From Treponema sp. Marseille-Q3903 (GTDB taxonomy: Bacteria; Spirochaetota; Spirochaetia; Treponematales; Treponemataceae), in contig NZ_JACSEU010000002.1 in NCBI RefSeq assembly GCF_014334335.1, positions 102,405-166,404 on the forward strand: 64,000 nucleotides of DNA, in the 5' to 3' direction. Shown in pieces: positions 25,732-36,600 of the stretch (positions within the stretch are counted from its first letter, which is position 1; each line of letters starts with the position of its first letter). The notes beneath the pieces are model-generated. The model was not told where the DNA came from, did not search any database, and was given only the letters and a program-made list of their open reading frames with translations. The position numbers and the translations under genes are program-made.

Positions 25732-27258
25732 CTACTCTTTGCTCAGTGCCTTAATTGGTGTAATTTTGAGTGCTGATTTTACAGGATACATATTTGCAAA
25801 TAAGCCTCCAACAATCGCTACACCAATTATAAGAATGACAATCTGTGGGGTTGGGCTAAAGTGAAGCATTCCGCCACCAAGAATTTCCTTTGCAATCGCA
25901 TTTGTGATTGTTAAGTTTAACGAATTAAAAATAAGCATCACAATAAAGGCAAAAATAATTCCTCCTACAGATGAGAGCGATGTAAGGATTAATGCTTCAG
26001 AATTGAAAAGACGTCTTACAAATTTCTTCTCCGCTCCAATAGCGCGCATTGTTCCAATTTCACTAGTACGCTCAAAAACAGAAACGACCATAGTATTCAT
26101 GATGATGATAAATACAACGATTGCAAGAATTATGATAAGGATATTGAAAATATATCCTATTCCGTCAACTGTACTAGAATATGAATATGCCCCTTTTTTC
26201 CAGTTCATAGCCTGCGCGTTTAACCCTTCCTCTTTAAAGCGTTTGTTGAGTTCCACCACGAGTCTTTTATCAGCGCGAGCATTATCAAGCCTTAACAAGA
26301 TATATTGCCACGAACCATCATCAGTTTTGTTGAGTTCATTGCGGAGAGTTGTATCACCGAGAATATTATCAAATCCAACTGATGAATCACCGAGAACGGC
26401 TGAGCCACCGTCCATCGAAACATCATCTTCATAGCCAAACAGGTCGTCTTCAGACAAAGATGAAAGTGAAAGATCCACATTACTAGGCAATTCCTCCTTA
26501 AAAGAAGAGGCATAAGTCAAATCCGCAAAGGAACGGGCAAGACTTGGCTCACAGTAAATTGGCTGATACATCGCAGAATGCTCGTTTGCAGGTTTGTATA
26601 TGCCGGAAACTTTTGCTTCACGAATCTTTCCACCAGATGACATCCCCATAATCGAAACTGCATCTCCAACTTTTAAATCTTTTTTGTAGACAGCTTTTAT
26701 ATTTTCTAAAATACGATTATCAACAATTATCTCATTTGAACCCGGCGTTGGATAAGAGCCCTCGATTATTTTCAAATCAGGGAACATATCTCTATAAGTT
26801 CCGTCTTCGCCAGCAAAGAGTACTGCACTTGGATATTTTGAATAATCTAAATCATCATTTTCTGTTAACACCGATAAATCAACTTCAGTTCCAATAGAAA
26901 CCATAACTGTTGCTGTAATTAACTTTGTCTGTTTTTTTACGCTTTTCGTCTCTGCAATAATTTTTTCAATTTTTTCAAGGTCAGCAAGCCCCGGAACCTT
27001 CAGACTGTCGATACTGCCTCCTGTTGAAATCACGCCACCAATATCTATTATAGTTCCTTTTTCCGGAATTGGAGAAATCACAATATCGGAAGTAACATTA
27101 GCTCTAAAATCTTTTTCAAGCCCACGGTTTATAGATTCAAGGAACGAATTTCCCATGATTACAATCGCTACTCCAAAGAGTATAAACAAAGAGATAATCA
27201 AGGTTTTAGATTTATGTTCCTTAAGATTCCGCAGTGCTAATTTTATTATATCTTTCAC
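25732..27258 (-). CDS. ABC transporter permease, FtsX/LolC-E family (first)
   Basis: 508 residues starting at a GTG (27258) with AGGAG six bases upstream. One N-terminal helix is followed by a periplasmic region of over 300 residues and three C-terminal helices with VFERTSEIGTMRAIGAEKKFVRRLF. The periplasmic domain includes an acidic, Ser-rich insertion (LSLSSLSEDDLFGYEDDVSMDGG, about 255-275) not present in the other permease. The gene begins nine bases after the ATPase gene. Likely heterodimer partner in a LolCDE/MacB-like system. Confidence 0.9.
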   Translation of the reverse strand: MKDIIKLALRNLKEHKSKTLIISLFILFGVAIVIMGNSFLESINRGLEKDFRANVTSDIVISPIPEKGTIIDIGGVISTGGSIDSLKVPGLADLEKIEKIIAETKSVKKQTKLITATVMVSIGTEVDLSVLTENDDLDYSKYPSAVLFAGEDGTYRDMFPDLKIIEGSYPTPGSNEIIVDNRILENIKAVYKKDLKVGDAVSIMGMSSGGKIREAKVSGIYKPANEHSAMYQPIYCEPSLARSFADLTYASSFKEELPSNVDLSLSSLSEDDLFGYEDDVSMDGGSAVLGDSSVGFDNILGDTTLRNELNKTDDGSWQYILLRLDNARADKRLVVELNKRFKEEGLNAQAMNWKKGAYSYSSTVDGIGYIFNILIIILAIVVFIIIMNTMVVSVFERTSEIGTMRAIGAEKKFVRRLFNSEALILTSLSSVGGIIFAFIVMLIFNSLNLTITNAIAKEILGGGMLHFSPTPQIVILIIGVAIVGGLFANMYPVKSALKITPIKALSKE

Positions 27259-27267
27259 GGCAAACTC

Positions 27268-28119
27268 CTAAATTTTATAAACATCTGAGCCAGTCTTGTG
27301 TTCGTCATTTTTTACCTGACCGTCAAGAATATGAACAACATGGTCGCACATATCTACAATACGTGAATCGTGCGTAGAAAAAATAAATGTAGTCTGCAAA
27401 TCCGGATCTTTATTCAAAGATTTCATCAATTTTAGAATCTGTTCAGAGTTCTTTGAGTCAAGGTTTGCTGTAGGCTCATCGGCAAGAATTACAGGCGCTT
27501 TTGTGACAAGAGCGCGAGCGATTGCAACACGCTGTCGCTGTCCGCCAGAAAGTTCGTTTGCCTTATGATTTTTCCAATCAGAAAGTCCAACCTTTTCCAT
27601 CAAAAAGCAAATCCATTCTTCTTTCTGAGCTTTTGTAAAGCTATCTACAGGAGATTTTGAATCAGGATTTTTTGATTCAAGAAGAAGAGGAAATTCAATA
27701 TTTTCGTAAACATTTAACACAGGAATAAGGTTGAAAGTTTGGAATATAAACCCGATATGTGAGCGACGGAGAGCTGTGATTCTGCGGTCGAGCTTTGGAG
27801 GGATTGAAACAAGCGTTTTTTTCTTTTTACCACCATCTTTCTTAGATTCAGAAGTCGCCCATCTAGTATCGGCAACTTCAGTTTTCAAAAGGTCAACGCC
27901 ATCGTAAACATCAGTTCCTCCAATCACAATTGAACCGGAACTCGGCAAGTCTATCAAACCTACCATATTTAAAATTGTCGATTTACCGGAACCAGACGGT
28001 CCTGAAATCGCAGCAAATTCTCCTTTTTCAATTTCAAATGTAACACCACGTACCGCTTCAATCCTTTCTTTTCCAAGAGGATAGAACTTGTGCACATCCT
28101 TCAAACTAACTACAGCCAT
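27268..28119 (-). CDS. ABC transporter ATPase, LolD/MacB type
   Basis: 283 residues from the ATG at 28119, seven bases after AAGGAG. Motifs: Walker [11 protein letters not shown]-loop [24 protein letters not shown], signature LSGGQRQR, Walker [14 protein letters not shown] and switch STHD. An insertion of roughly 45 residues rich in Lys/Ser (around [13 protein letters not shown]) lies between Walker A and the Q-loop, which LolD normally lacks. It powers the two FtsX-type permeases. First gene of the operon. Confidence 0.94.
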   Translation of the reverse strand: MAVVSLKDVHKFYPLGKERIEAVRGVTFEIEKGEFAAISGPSGSGKSTILNMVGLIDLPSSGSIVIGGTDVYDGVDLLKTEVADTRWATSESKKDGGKKKKTLVSIPPKLDRRITALRRSHIGFIFQTFNLIPVLNVYENIEFPLLLESKNPDSKSPVDSFTKAQKEEWICFLMEKVGLSDWKNHKANELSGGQRQRVAIARALVTKAPVILADEPTANLDSKNSEQILKLMKSLNKDPDLQTTFIFSTHDSRIVDMCDHVVHILDGQVKNDEHKTGSDVYKI

Positions 28120-28235
28120 AACATTCTCCTTAACTGTCATTTTTTTATATTAAGACGATTTATAAATCACCATTATACTGTATCTAACATAGTATAATTA
28201 TCGTAGTATGTCAATATATTTATATATAATCATTT

Positions 28236-28898
28236 TTATTGTGAAATAAGATTTTTCTTTCCCCAGTTTTGAACTAAATCTTGCGTTTTTTTAGAAAGCA
28301 GGACTTTCACGAAAAGAACATTTGCCTGACTGAACACGCTCTGCATGATTTCCTGCTGCTCTGCTGTAAAACGGCTCAAGACCCAATCTGCTACCCCTAT
28401 TTTATCGTTATCTGGTCTGCCGATTCCGAATCGTAAGCGCCAAAAATCAGGAGTATTTAAAACGAGCTTAGTTGAACGCAAACCGTTGTGTCCGCCGAGC
28501 CCTCCGCTCCATTTTAGGCTTACAAAACCTAACGCAAGTTCAAGCTCATCGTGGACAATCATAATATCTTCCGGTTTGATTTTATAAAAGTTTGCCGCTT
28601 CGATTACGCTTTCGCCGCTGAGGTTCATGTAAGTCATCGGTTTTAAAAAAAATATGCGGTCAGGGGCTTCTTGAGGGACTGCGACAGGCGTTCCGTCCTT
28701 TTTTGAACAGATTTTTGTTTCGCAGGCAAAGTCGGCAAGTTCACTAGGTGTGACGCTTGCGATTTCGCCTTTAAATTTGCTCTGCCATTTTAATTTATCA
28801 GCAAACGGCAGAGAGTCTTCAAAATACCAAGCAATGTTGTGCCTGGTTTTCTCATATTCTTTCCCATAATTCCCCAAAAAAACTGCCAGCTTTATCAT
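28236..28898 (-). CDS. pth: Peptidyl-tRNA hydrolase
   Basis: 220 residues, with the Pth signature FLGNYGKEYEKTRHNIAW (catalytic His about 20), KPMTYMNLSGES, the catalytic Asp in IVHDELELALG and GGHNGLRS. It releases peptides from prematurely dropped peptidyl-tRNAs. A 25-30-residue insert (around ACETKICSKKDGTPVAVPQ) makes it slightly longer than usual. The ATG overlaps the DUF4340 gene stop by four bases, so it is translated as the last gene of the Gld-type ABC operon. This is an odd home for a housekeeping gene. Confidence 0.95.
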   Translation of the reverse strand: MIKLAVFLGNYGKEYEKTRHNIAWYFEDSLPFADKLKWQSKFKGEIASVTPSELADFACETKICSKKDGTPVAVPQEAPDRIFFLKPMTYMNLSGESVIEAANFYKIKPEDIMIVHDELELALGFVSLKWSGGLGGHNGLRSTKLVLNTPDFWRLRFGIGRPDNDKIGVADWVLSRFTAEQQEIMQSVFSQANVLFVKVLLSKKTQDLVQNWGKKNLISQ

Positions 28899-29827
28899 TT
28901 TGCAAGTTCATCCGTATTTTTGAGATATTTATCTACACTGTTTTTGTTTACTTTGAATGTATATGGAGTTTCACTCGATTTTCCAAAATACTGCTGAGCT
29001 GTTTCGCTTTTCGACATTTTCTTTTCATAAATTTCAACTGAAGTTGTCTTAGTTGCATGCTCAATTTTGGCAGAAACAATTTTTGTTCCTTCAAGATTTG
29101 CGTCGTCTTCATACCATTCGCTTGTTGTAAGATTTGCAAAACCTTCAAGAAAATTCTTTGCTTTTATAGAATCAACTTGAATATCTGTCCCACTTACATT
29201 CCATGAAACTTCTTCGCCGTTTACAATCCTTGAAACGGTGACAGTTTTTCCTTCTACGCCATTTTTTGAATAATCAGTGATAGAAATCCCTGTCATCTCT
29301 TCGGCATTCAAATTGAATACGATTTCTGAACGGATTTTCTGAACATTTGTTGCAAAAATATCTTTTAATTTTCCTGCAATAAGATAAATATCTTTACCGT
29401 CGTCAAAAGTTCCATAACATTGGGAATCGTTTATAGCTTTTTTGCCGATTGTGACTGTTCTCAAAACTTTATCGCCTTTTTTTACTGTCACTACAGTTGC
29501 CTTGCCTTCATTCAGTTCATAGCGTTCCACTTCCGATTGACGCGAAGTAGAACCGACTTTATTGAGAGCTCTGATAGAAGATAACGAGCTAATAAATTCG
29601 TCGACAGTTGCCTGATTTGCAGGATACTTTTTCTCTCCTACAAACCATTTTCCATCATCCATTTTGATGTTTATATTTTCATCAGGAGTGATGATTCCGA
29701 TAGAGTCAGGGGTGTCTGTAAATTTAAAATATTTAGTCGTATCATGTGATTTTCTGCCCCACTGAAAAATGCAGACAGCCAAAAGAACGACATCTGCAAT
29801 AATCAAAATCAATTTTCTAGTTTTCAT
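28895..29827 (-). CDS. DUF4340-type envelope protein of the Gld-like ABC operon
   Basis: 310 residues from the ATG at 29827; a GTG at 29836 is the alternative. One N-terminal membrane helix (LILIIADVVLLAVCIFQW) precedes a periplasmic region with repeated beta segments (IGIITPDENINIKMDDGKWFVGEKKYPANQATVDEFI and a second similar unit with KAKNFLEGFANLTTSEW). This is the DUF4340 pattern, which commonly follows GldG in ABC operons. Role not established; it presumably assists the transporter on the outer face. Confidence 0.8.
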   Translation of the reverse strand: MKTRKLILIIADVVLLAVCIFQWGRKSHDTTKYFKFTDTPDSIGIITPDENINIKMDDGKWFVGEKKYPANQATVDEFISSLSSIRALNKVGSTSRQSEVERYELNEGKATVVTVKKGDKVLRTVTIGKKAINDSQCYGTFDDGKDIYLIAGKLKDIFATNVQKIRSEIVFNLNAEEMTGISITDYSKNGVEGKTVTVSRIVNGEEVSWNVSGTDIQVDSIKAKNFLEGFANLTTSEWYEDDANLEGTKIVSAKIEHATKTTSVEIYEKKMSKSETAQQYFGKSSETPYTFKVNKNSVDKYLKNTDELAK

Positions 29828-29839
29828 CTCAGCCACCTT

Positions 29840-31906
29840 TTATTCCTGTTTTGTAATTGTTCTTGTGTCATCAGGATTGTATTTTTTATTGATTTCTCTT
29901 TTGCGTTTTATGCGCATTCTCCAGACGATAAACCATACAATCACAACCCCTAAAGTCAATCCGTACTGGCAGAATATCTTCCAGAAGTTAGCTGCGGCAG
30001 AACTTTTCACGGTGAGGTTGTTTACAGCAAGGCTTTTTGTACGCATAGCGCACAAATCTTCGTTTCCATTCATATAATCTATGACGTTCATGATGAACAT
30101 AGAAATTGGAGTTGAACCACTGTCATCTGTTACTTGACCAGTCGTAATTGAAGATGAGCCTGCGACAAATATTTTTCCGGGCATCACGCTTGAAGCTATG
30201 TGATTTGATGTGACAAGCTCGTTGCCTGAATTTCCAGAATTGTTTTCCTGAACCGGAAATCCTTCGAATGCACTTTTGAATTTTCCTTCGACCATCACTG
30301 CTAATGGGTAAGATTTTAATTTGTCTTTTGCAGGCGGCTGAATCATCAGCGGATTCAAAAGAATTCCATCAGACATTGTCCAAGCTTCATCGGAAGATTT
30401 TGCGAGAACGGTAACTTTTGTATCATCGTCAGCTTCCGCATCCGAAATATCGAGTGAAGAATTCTCAAGCATTATCACAAAACCGAGGTTGTTTGTAATT
30501 GCACTGTTTTTAGCAAGCTGACTTTTGTGCAAGACAGGAGCCCAATAATAGTTCAACTTTCCGTACTGTTGATTGTTTACCTGATAGCTGTTTGAATCCA
30601 TCACCATGTTGTTTTCAATTTTTACACCATATTTATCCAACAACCTGCTTATGTTTGACGTATTTGGAACATAGCTTGGCATTGAATAACCCCTCATTTG
30701 GTCATTGTCGTCGGCATAAACTCCTGACAAAAAAAATAAAATATTTCCGCCGCGCATTACAAACTGGTCGAGCTTATACAATTCCTCTTCCGTGTAATCA
30801 TTTTTTGAGCCGTTTACAATCACCGAATTCATTCCCACAGGAATATCCGAAGAGTTCAAATCGATATCTTCAAGTTTATACATGCCGGAAATCAGAGTTT
30901 GCAAGTTGCCTGCATTTTCCGCTGAAGTGTGTTTCAACTCTCCATGCCCGGTTATATATCCGATTGAAGTCACATTAGACAAAAGGCTCTGTAAACCATC
31001 TGTGATTGCAGACTCTACATCTTCAAGTCCACCGATTGAATAACCAAAGAATGACTGCTTGATTTCAAATGGGAGGCTGTAAAATTTGTCACCGTGTTCG
31101 AGTATAAGCCCTACAGCCGCCTTTTGAGCCTCTTTATTGGAGTCGGTGTAAGAAACAGACTGAATACCGTATTTTTCTACAAGTGCGGTAACTTGCGCTG
31201 TTGAAGGAGATACGTGATTAAAATCGAGCCTGTCCATATTCTTTGCATTTACGCTCTTGTATGCTTTTTTTACGATATCTTCCGCCTGTTCAGCGCCGTT
31301 TATCCCAAGCTGCTTAAGAGAATCGCTTAAATAAAGAGTCAGCGTGATTTTATCGTCTTTTTTTAATCCTGCGAGAGTATCAGACATTGAAATCATCTTC
31401 GACATTGCAGATGTAAGTTTAAATTCAAAACTGTCAGCCGTCGTGATAGGGTTTATTGTCTGTATGCTGTCGCCATAAGTGATGACGATGCCCATGTACC
31501 CCTGTTTGAATCCGACTTCGTTGTTTTTTACTTCCTGAATCTGAATCCGGCTCAAACCGAGACTATCGGCAAGTTCTGCATTTTCCGGTTTTGTTGTATC
31601 TACAAATGAAACAGAAAAGTTTTTATTTGCGACTCCTTTGTATTCAACGAGAATATCTTTTACATATTGAGCTACACTGTTATAAGGAGACGGAAGATTT
31701 TCGTCAAAAAAAGCTCTCACAGAAAGCGGCTGCTCAAGATTTTTTACAACTGTTTTACTTCCTTTTGAAAGCGAGTAAGATTTTGGAGCCGTAAGGTCAA
31801 ATCTTGCAAACAAGTTGTAACTTGCGAGATTTATAAAGACAATCAGAAATAAAAATAAAACAAAATCTGATTTTGGACTTTTTAGCCAGTTTATTATTTT
31901 TTTCAT
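29840..31906 (-). CDS. GldG-like ABC transporter auxiliary protein
   Basis: 688 residues, one membrane helix at each end (VLFLFLIVFINLASYNLF near 20; LTLGVVIVWFIVWRM near 655) and a large periplasmic domain. The N-terminal part has the GldG pattern LTAPKSYSLSKGSKTVVKNLEQPLSVRAFFDENLPSPY, and the middle GYITGHGELKHTSAENAGNLQTLI plus DQFVMRGGNILFFLSGV matches the DUF4350/GATase-like fold. In Bacteroidetes GldG works with GldA and GldF in gliding; here it only indicates transporter type. Twelve bases after gldF. Confidence 0.88.
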   Translation of the reverse strand: MKKIINWLKSPKSDFVLFLFLIVFINLASYNLFARFDLTAPKSYSLSKGSKTVVKNLEQPLSVRAFFDENLPSPYNSVAQYVKDILVEYKGVANKNFSVSFVDTTKPENAELADSLGLSRIQIQEVKNNEVGFKQGYMGIVITYGDSIQTINPITTADSFEFKLTSAMSKMISMSDTLAGLKKDDKITLTLYLSDSLKQLGINGAEQAEDIVKKAYKSVNAKNMDRLDFNHVSPSTAQVTALVEKYGIQSVSYTDSNKEAQKAAVGLILEHGDKFYSLPFEIKQSFFGYSIGGLEDVESAITDGLQSLLSNVTSIGYITGHGELKHTSAENAGNLQTLISGMYKLEDIDLNSSDIPVGMNSVIVNGSKNDYTEEELYKLDQFVMRGGNILFFLSGVYADDNDQMRGYSMPSYVPNTSNISRLLDKYGVKIENNMVMDSNSYQVNNQQYGKLNYYWAPVLHKSQLAKNSAITNNLGFVIMLENSSLDISDAEADDDTKVTVLAKSSDEAWTMSDGILLNPLMIQPPAKDKLKSYPLAVMVEGKFKSAFEGFPVQENNSGNSGNELVTSNHIASSVMPGKIFVAGSSSITTGQVTDDSGSTPISMFIMNVIDYMNGNEDLCAMRTKSLAVNNLTVKSSAAANFWKIFCQYGLTLGVVIVWFIVWRMRIKRKREINKKYNPDDTRTITKQE

Positions 31907-31917
31907 TTGCTCACCAC

Positions 31918-32637
31918 CTAGTTTTTTGCATTCTGTTCAATTTTTACTGTGATAACAAAGAACAGTCCTGTAAGAGACAAAAAGTAAATCAAATCTCTTG
32001 TGTCGATTATTCCACGCGCAATTGAAGTAAAGTGAGACTCGGCAGAAATAAAGCTAAAAAAGCTCACGATAGACGATGGAAGAAATATCAAAAACGAATC
32101 AACAAGAGTCAGGACAATACAGATAATAAATCCTGTAAAAAAAGCGATTATCTGATTTTTTGTGATTGATGTCGCAAAGATACCGATTGCCGTATAACTT
32201 GCACATAGAAAAATCGCTCCAATAAATCCTCCGATAATTGGACCAAAATCAGGAGAACCAAAAATCGCTACGGGGATAATGTAAAGCAACGTCGGAGAAA
32301 TCATCACGATTGTGCTGATGCAAGATGCAAGATATTTACCGGTTACGACTTGAATTTCAGTCACAGGTAAAGTCATTAGAGTTTCAATTGAACCGGACCT
32401 TTTTTCTTCGGCAAAGATACGCATTGTAAGAGCCGGAACAAAAAAGGAGAGCAACAGAGGAAGATAGGAAAAATACTGGCGAAGCTCCGCCCTGTTACCC
32501 AAAAAGAAAGCGGAAAAAAATAAAATTCCAGTGATAATTAAAAATAACCCGGTGACGATATATGCAATCGGACCTGTAAAATATGTTTTGAGTTCGCGCT
32601 TCATTATTGTGATGGCAGGATTTTTAGCTTTCATCAT
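31918..32637 (-). CDS. GldF-like ABC-2 permease
   Basis: 239 residues with six predicted membrane segments. Typical ABC-2 features are IMKRELKTYFTGPIAYIVTGLFLI at the start and the cytoplasmic coupling helix ALTMRIFAEEKRSGSIETLMTLPVTEIQVVTGKYLA. The start codon overlaps the ATPase stop by four bases. It forms the membrane channel of the GldA/F/G-type transporter; cargo unknown. Confidence 0.9.
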   Translation of the reverse strand: MMKAKNPAITIMKRELKTYFTGPIAYIVTGLFLIITGILFFSAFFLGNRAELRQYFSYLPLLLSFFVPALTMRIFAEEKRSGSIETLMTLPVTEIQVVTGKYLASCISTIVMISPTLLYIIPVAIFGSPDFGPIIGGFIGAIFLCASYTAIGIFATSITKNQIIAFFTGFIICIVLTLVDSFLIFLPSSIVSFFSFISAESHFTSIARGIIDTRDLIYFLSLTGLFFVITVKIEQNAKN

Positions 32638-33572
32638 TGCACCTCCGTCAGTGTGTGGAATACATCTTCAAGACTGTTCTTTTGGATCGCCATCTCGTAA
32701 AGAGGAAATCCTTTTTCTGCAAGTTTTTTTGCAACACTAGGGCGAATCTCTTGCTGACCTTTTACAGATATCAAAAGTCCTGTCAGTTCAGTGCCGTCGA
32801 CCGAAACTTCCGCCGTAGATTTTGCGACAGAATCGACACCTTCGATTGTCTCAACAGCTTTTGAAACATCTTCGTAAGAGCCGTCGACTATAACTTTTAC
32901 AGCAAGCTCGTGACCGAAACGGTCTTTCAATTCGGAGATTGGGCTATCAGCAACAAGTTTTCCGCCGGCAATGATTATTGCACGTGAACACAGCGTTTCA
33001 ACTTCGCTCAAAATGTGAGTTGACACAATAACTGTTCTTGTCTTTCCGATTTCGCGGATTATAGCACGGACATCTTCAACTTGATTCGGGTCGAGCCCTG
33101 ATGTCGGTTCGTCAAGAATTAAAATTTCAGGGTCGTTCATAAGAGCGTGGGCGAGAGAAACTCTCTGCCGATTTCCGCGTGAAAGTTCTGAAATATTTTT
33201 CCCCATCACTTCTTTCAGTCCGCATTGTGCACACAGAACAGGAACTTTTTCTTCTGGATTTTTTCCTTCAATCTCTGCAACATACTTAAGATAATCTTCA
33301 ACAATCATATCTCCATACAGAGGAGCCGACTCCGGCATGTAGCCGATTTTTTTCTTTGCTTCGACAGAATTTTCAGAAATATCGACCCCGTCTATTTTTA
33401 TACTTCCTGATGACGGGAGAATAAAACCGGTAATCATTCTCATTGTAGTTGTTTTGCCAGCGCCATTCGGCCCGAGAAGTCCAACAATCTGTCCTGTTGG
33501 AATTGAAAAGCTGACATCATTTACCGCACGAAAATCCCCAAACAGGCGGGAAACGCGGGAAACTTCAATCAT
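32634..33572 (-). CDS. GldA-like ABC transporter ATPase
   Basis: 312 residues. Walker A is GPNGAGKTT (about 36-44), signature LSRGNRQRVSLAHAL, Walker B ILILDEPTSGLD and switch STHIL. A C-terminal regulatory domain of about 90 residues follows, as in ABC-2-type exporters (ends LEDVFHTLTEVQ). Strong GGAGG ribosome site before the ATG. First gene of the ATPase/permease/GldG/DUF4340/pth unit. Confidence 0.92.
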   Translation of the reverse strand: MIEVSRVSRLFGDFRAVNDVSFSIPTGQIVGLLGPNGAGKTTTMRMITGFILPSSGSIKIDGVDISENSVEAKKKIGYMPESAPLYGDMIVEDYLKYVAEIEGKNPEEKVPVLCAQCGLKEVMGKNISELSRGNRQRVSLAHALMNDPEILILDEPTSGLDPNQVEDVRAIIREIGKTRTVIVSTHILSEVETLCSRAIIIAGGKLVADSPISELKDRFGHELAVKVIVDGSYEDVSKAVETIEGVDSVAKSTAEVSVDGTELTGLLISVKGQQEIRPSVAKKLAEKGFPLYEMAIQKNSLEDVFHTLTEVQ

Positions 33573-33651
33573 TTTAGTCCTCCAATTTTTTGAAATAATT
33601 TTCGAGTATATTAACAGAACAATTCAAAAATAAAAATAGTTACTTAAAAAT

Positions 33652-36600
33652 TTAAAATGATGCAACAAAGTCGAAAGTCATTTTAAATTCTTTTGACTGT
33701 AAAAAATATTCGCCTTTTGTTTTAAATTTGAACACCGTGCTTGAGAGTTGACCTATAGGAGCTACAAAATCTATATCTAAAACGCAATAAACACTGTCGT
33801 TTAAATATGTGTTTGAAAAAACTCGTCTCAAGTAATCTTTCTCGCGGATATCGGGAAGTCGAATTTGATTCGTGTTGTAATCGAGACGAATGTTATAACC
33901 GCCGAACAATCCGAATCGCGAAAAATATAGATAAAGTTTTGGAAGCCCGTTTTGAATTTCGTTGCCTAAAAGCATAGTCTGAACTGATGCATCAAGCGCG
34001 TTTCCCTGCCTGTTTAAGATTTCTACTTTTATAGTTGACGGCATGCTGAAAACCCACCCGTTTTTAATTGTAAACATATTCAGACGAGGAATTTCAATTG
34101 CCCCGAAAAGCCCTAAGTTGATCTGCGTGATTTCAATAAACTTTTTGTTGTACAACGCTTCAAGTTGAGCTTTTGTAAGATTTTTTTCAGCGTTTTTTGA
34201 ACCTGCCGAATTATCGTTTTCTGCACGCACCTTATTCAAAACATTTAGTTCGTATAAATCCCAAAATGAAAAAATCCTTGCGCCAAATGAAAACCCTCTC
34301 TTTTCATATTTTGAGAGCCCGTATTGATGGATATTTGAATATTCTGCGGAACCGGAAATTTCAAACGTGCTGTAAGCGTCGTAAAAAGACGGCCAATTTG
34401 CAAGGGGTTCATTTTTATTGCCGTTTTCATCAACTTTGTTAGAATCATAATAATCTGTTGAAACTTTCCAATTGGAGTTCACGTTAAAATTCAGGCGGTT
34501 AAAACTTGTCCGCAAAGATGTTGTCCAAAATGTACCTGCGAGCATAAAAAAATCATATTCACCTTTTTTATTAAAATTCAATTGCGATGAGAGCCTTATA
34601 TCGACAGGGGTGGAATTGTTTTCCACAAAAGCAGAAAAAGAAAAATTTTTATTTTCAAGCGATTCTTCGTGTTTCATTTTTCGCTTTTCTTCTTCGGTAG
34701 GATTGATTACTTTTGAAAAACTCAATTTTGCAAAAGCAGAAGCGGCAGAAATTACCGCCTTGTTGTTCATAAACGGGTCGGACTGTGTTTTTAGAGTAAA
34801 ACCGACTGCCGGCCACAAGCTTGGCTGTTCATCGATTGAAATGTATTTTATAGCAAACAAAGGGATAATCGAGCCGTCAATAAGGTAAGAAAACGGATTA
34901 TACCTTTTAAGCTGATATTTTTTTTGGATATCAGCGATTGTGTATTCAACAGTATCATTATTTTTGAATTGCAAGTCTTTGCACTCTAAAACTTCAGCAT
35001 GTTTAAAACTGAGATTTTCGAACTTTATTTTGCGAAGTTCATTGTTTTCAACAAGTTTTGAACAAAAATAAACAACATCTTTTTGAAGCGTCGGATAATA
35101 TATTCCACCGGATAAATCGACAGACTGAATATAGACATTTTTTATATCGTTCGCTTCATCTACAGTAAAATATCCCATTCGCGTAAACGAATTAGAAGCT
35201 CTATCAACATACTCAAATGAATAAGATTTTTCACCAAAAGCTCTGAGATTTCTGATATTTATTTGCCCTTCGTCCTGAGTTCTAAAGTTCCAGCGTTTTT
35301 CTTCCCCAGACTCCACTTCGATTCGGAGAACCGATTGTCTGTTGTTTTCCGAAACAAGGCAAAAAATCGTACCATTATCTACTCCGACAGGAGTAAACGG
35401 AATTATTGTTCTGGAAAAAAGTTTTTCATAAATCAGAGATATATCATCTTTGCCGTCTGCAAGAGTAAAAACTTTAAGATGGGGAATCTTGTCAGAATCA
35501 TCTACCCCAACGATTGCCATCGAGCCGTCTTTCAAATTGATTATCTCAGAATCTCTCAAATCGAACTTGCGCTCTAGAAATTTTCGCTCTTTGATATTGT
35601 AAATCATCGTCTTATTTTCATAAAAAAAAGAATTATTTTTTATTATAGAATAAGAAACTGCAAGGTATTTTCCATCAGGCGAAAGAGAGAGTTTTTCAAT
35701 TCCGTCTGCAAGGAATAGGAGCTGACGCATATCAAAAAAACTGAATCTATCGTAAATGTCTACTTCGTGGCGGATTCCGTCATACCATATAAGCCCAAAA
35801 TCTGTAGAAAGGATGTGTTCATAAAGCCCCTGATTATCTTCAAAAACTTTTTGAGTAAGAAGTTGAAATTTGCTCATCTCTTCAATATCATCCGGAAGCA
35901 AAACTGAATCTTTAAATTCTTCCCAAAGCACGGAAATCGACTTTCCATAAACTTTGTAAAAAATTTCAGGCATAAAAAAAAGATGAAAGTTGCCGCATTC
36001 TTTCCAAAGCTCTATATATTTTTCAACGCCGTACGCCTGCATCAAATACGCCGAAAATGCCGAACACGCAGCTTCTGAAAGAACATCTCCTGGATAAATA
36101 TCTCTCTTAGAAGAAGCTTGAATCCAGTTCGGAAACTTTCCCTCAAGTTTCGCCTGTGAAAGAATCTGCAAAAAATATCCATCGTTAAAACGTCCAAAGT
36201 GCGAGTTTTCTTGTGTTTTTGAAACATAATCTTCCGCATAATAAGAAAACCCTTCGATGAATGAAAAAGGGAGATTCAACGTTGAAAGCGGCTGATAAGA
36301 TTCAATTTTAATATATTTGTTTATGCCTGACTTTACAGAAGAAGCAATCGCCGAAAAAACTTCGTGAAAAAAAAGTGAAAGCAGCGGATATTCAAAACAA
36401 ACATCGTCAATTCCGGGAACTGCGTCGTATATTATTATTCGGTTGTAAGGCGACGATGTATATTCTACGGAAAGTTTATCGGAATCGGGAGAGATGATTA
36501 CAGGCATCCTCAAATCTTCATCAAAATTCAAAGCGTCTTTTGCTCTTTGATAAACTGAATCTGCATTTTCGGCAAGAAGATTTGCGGTAGATGCCGAATT

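Noticed and set aside
30592-30978. 128-codon plus-strand frame
   Set aside because: Antisense to the GldG-like gene, with no homologous look or ribosome site.
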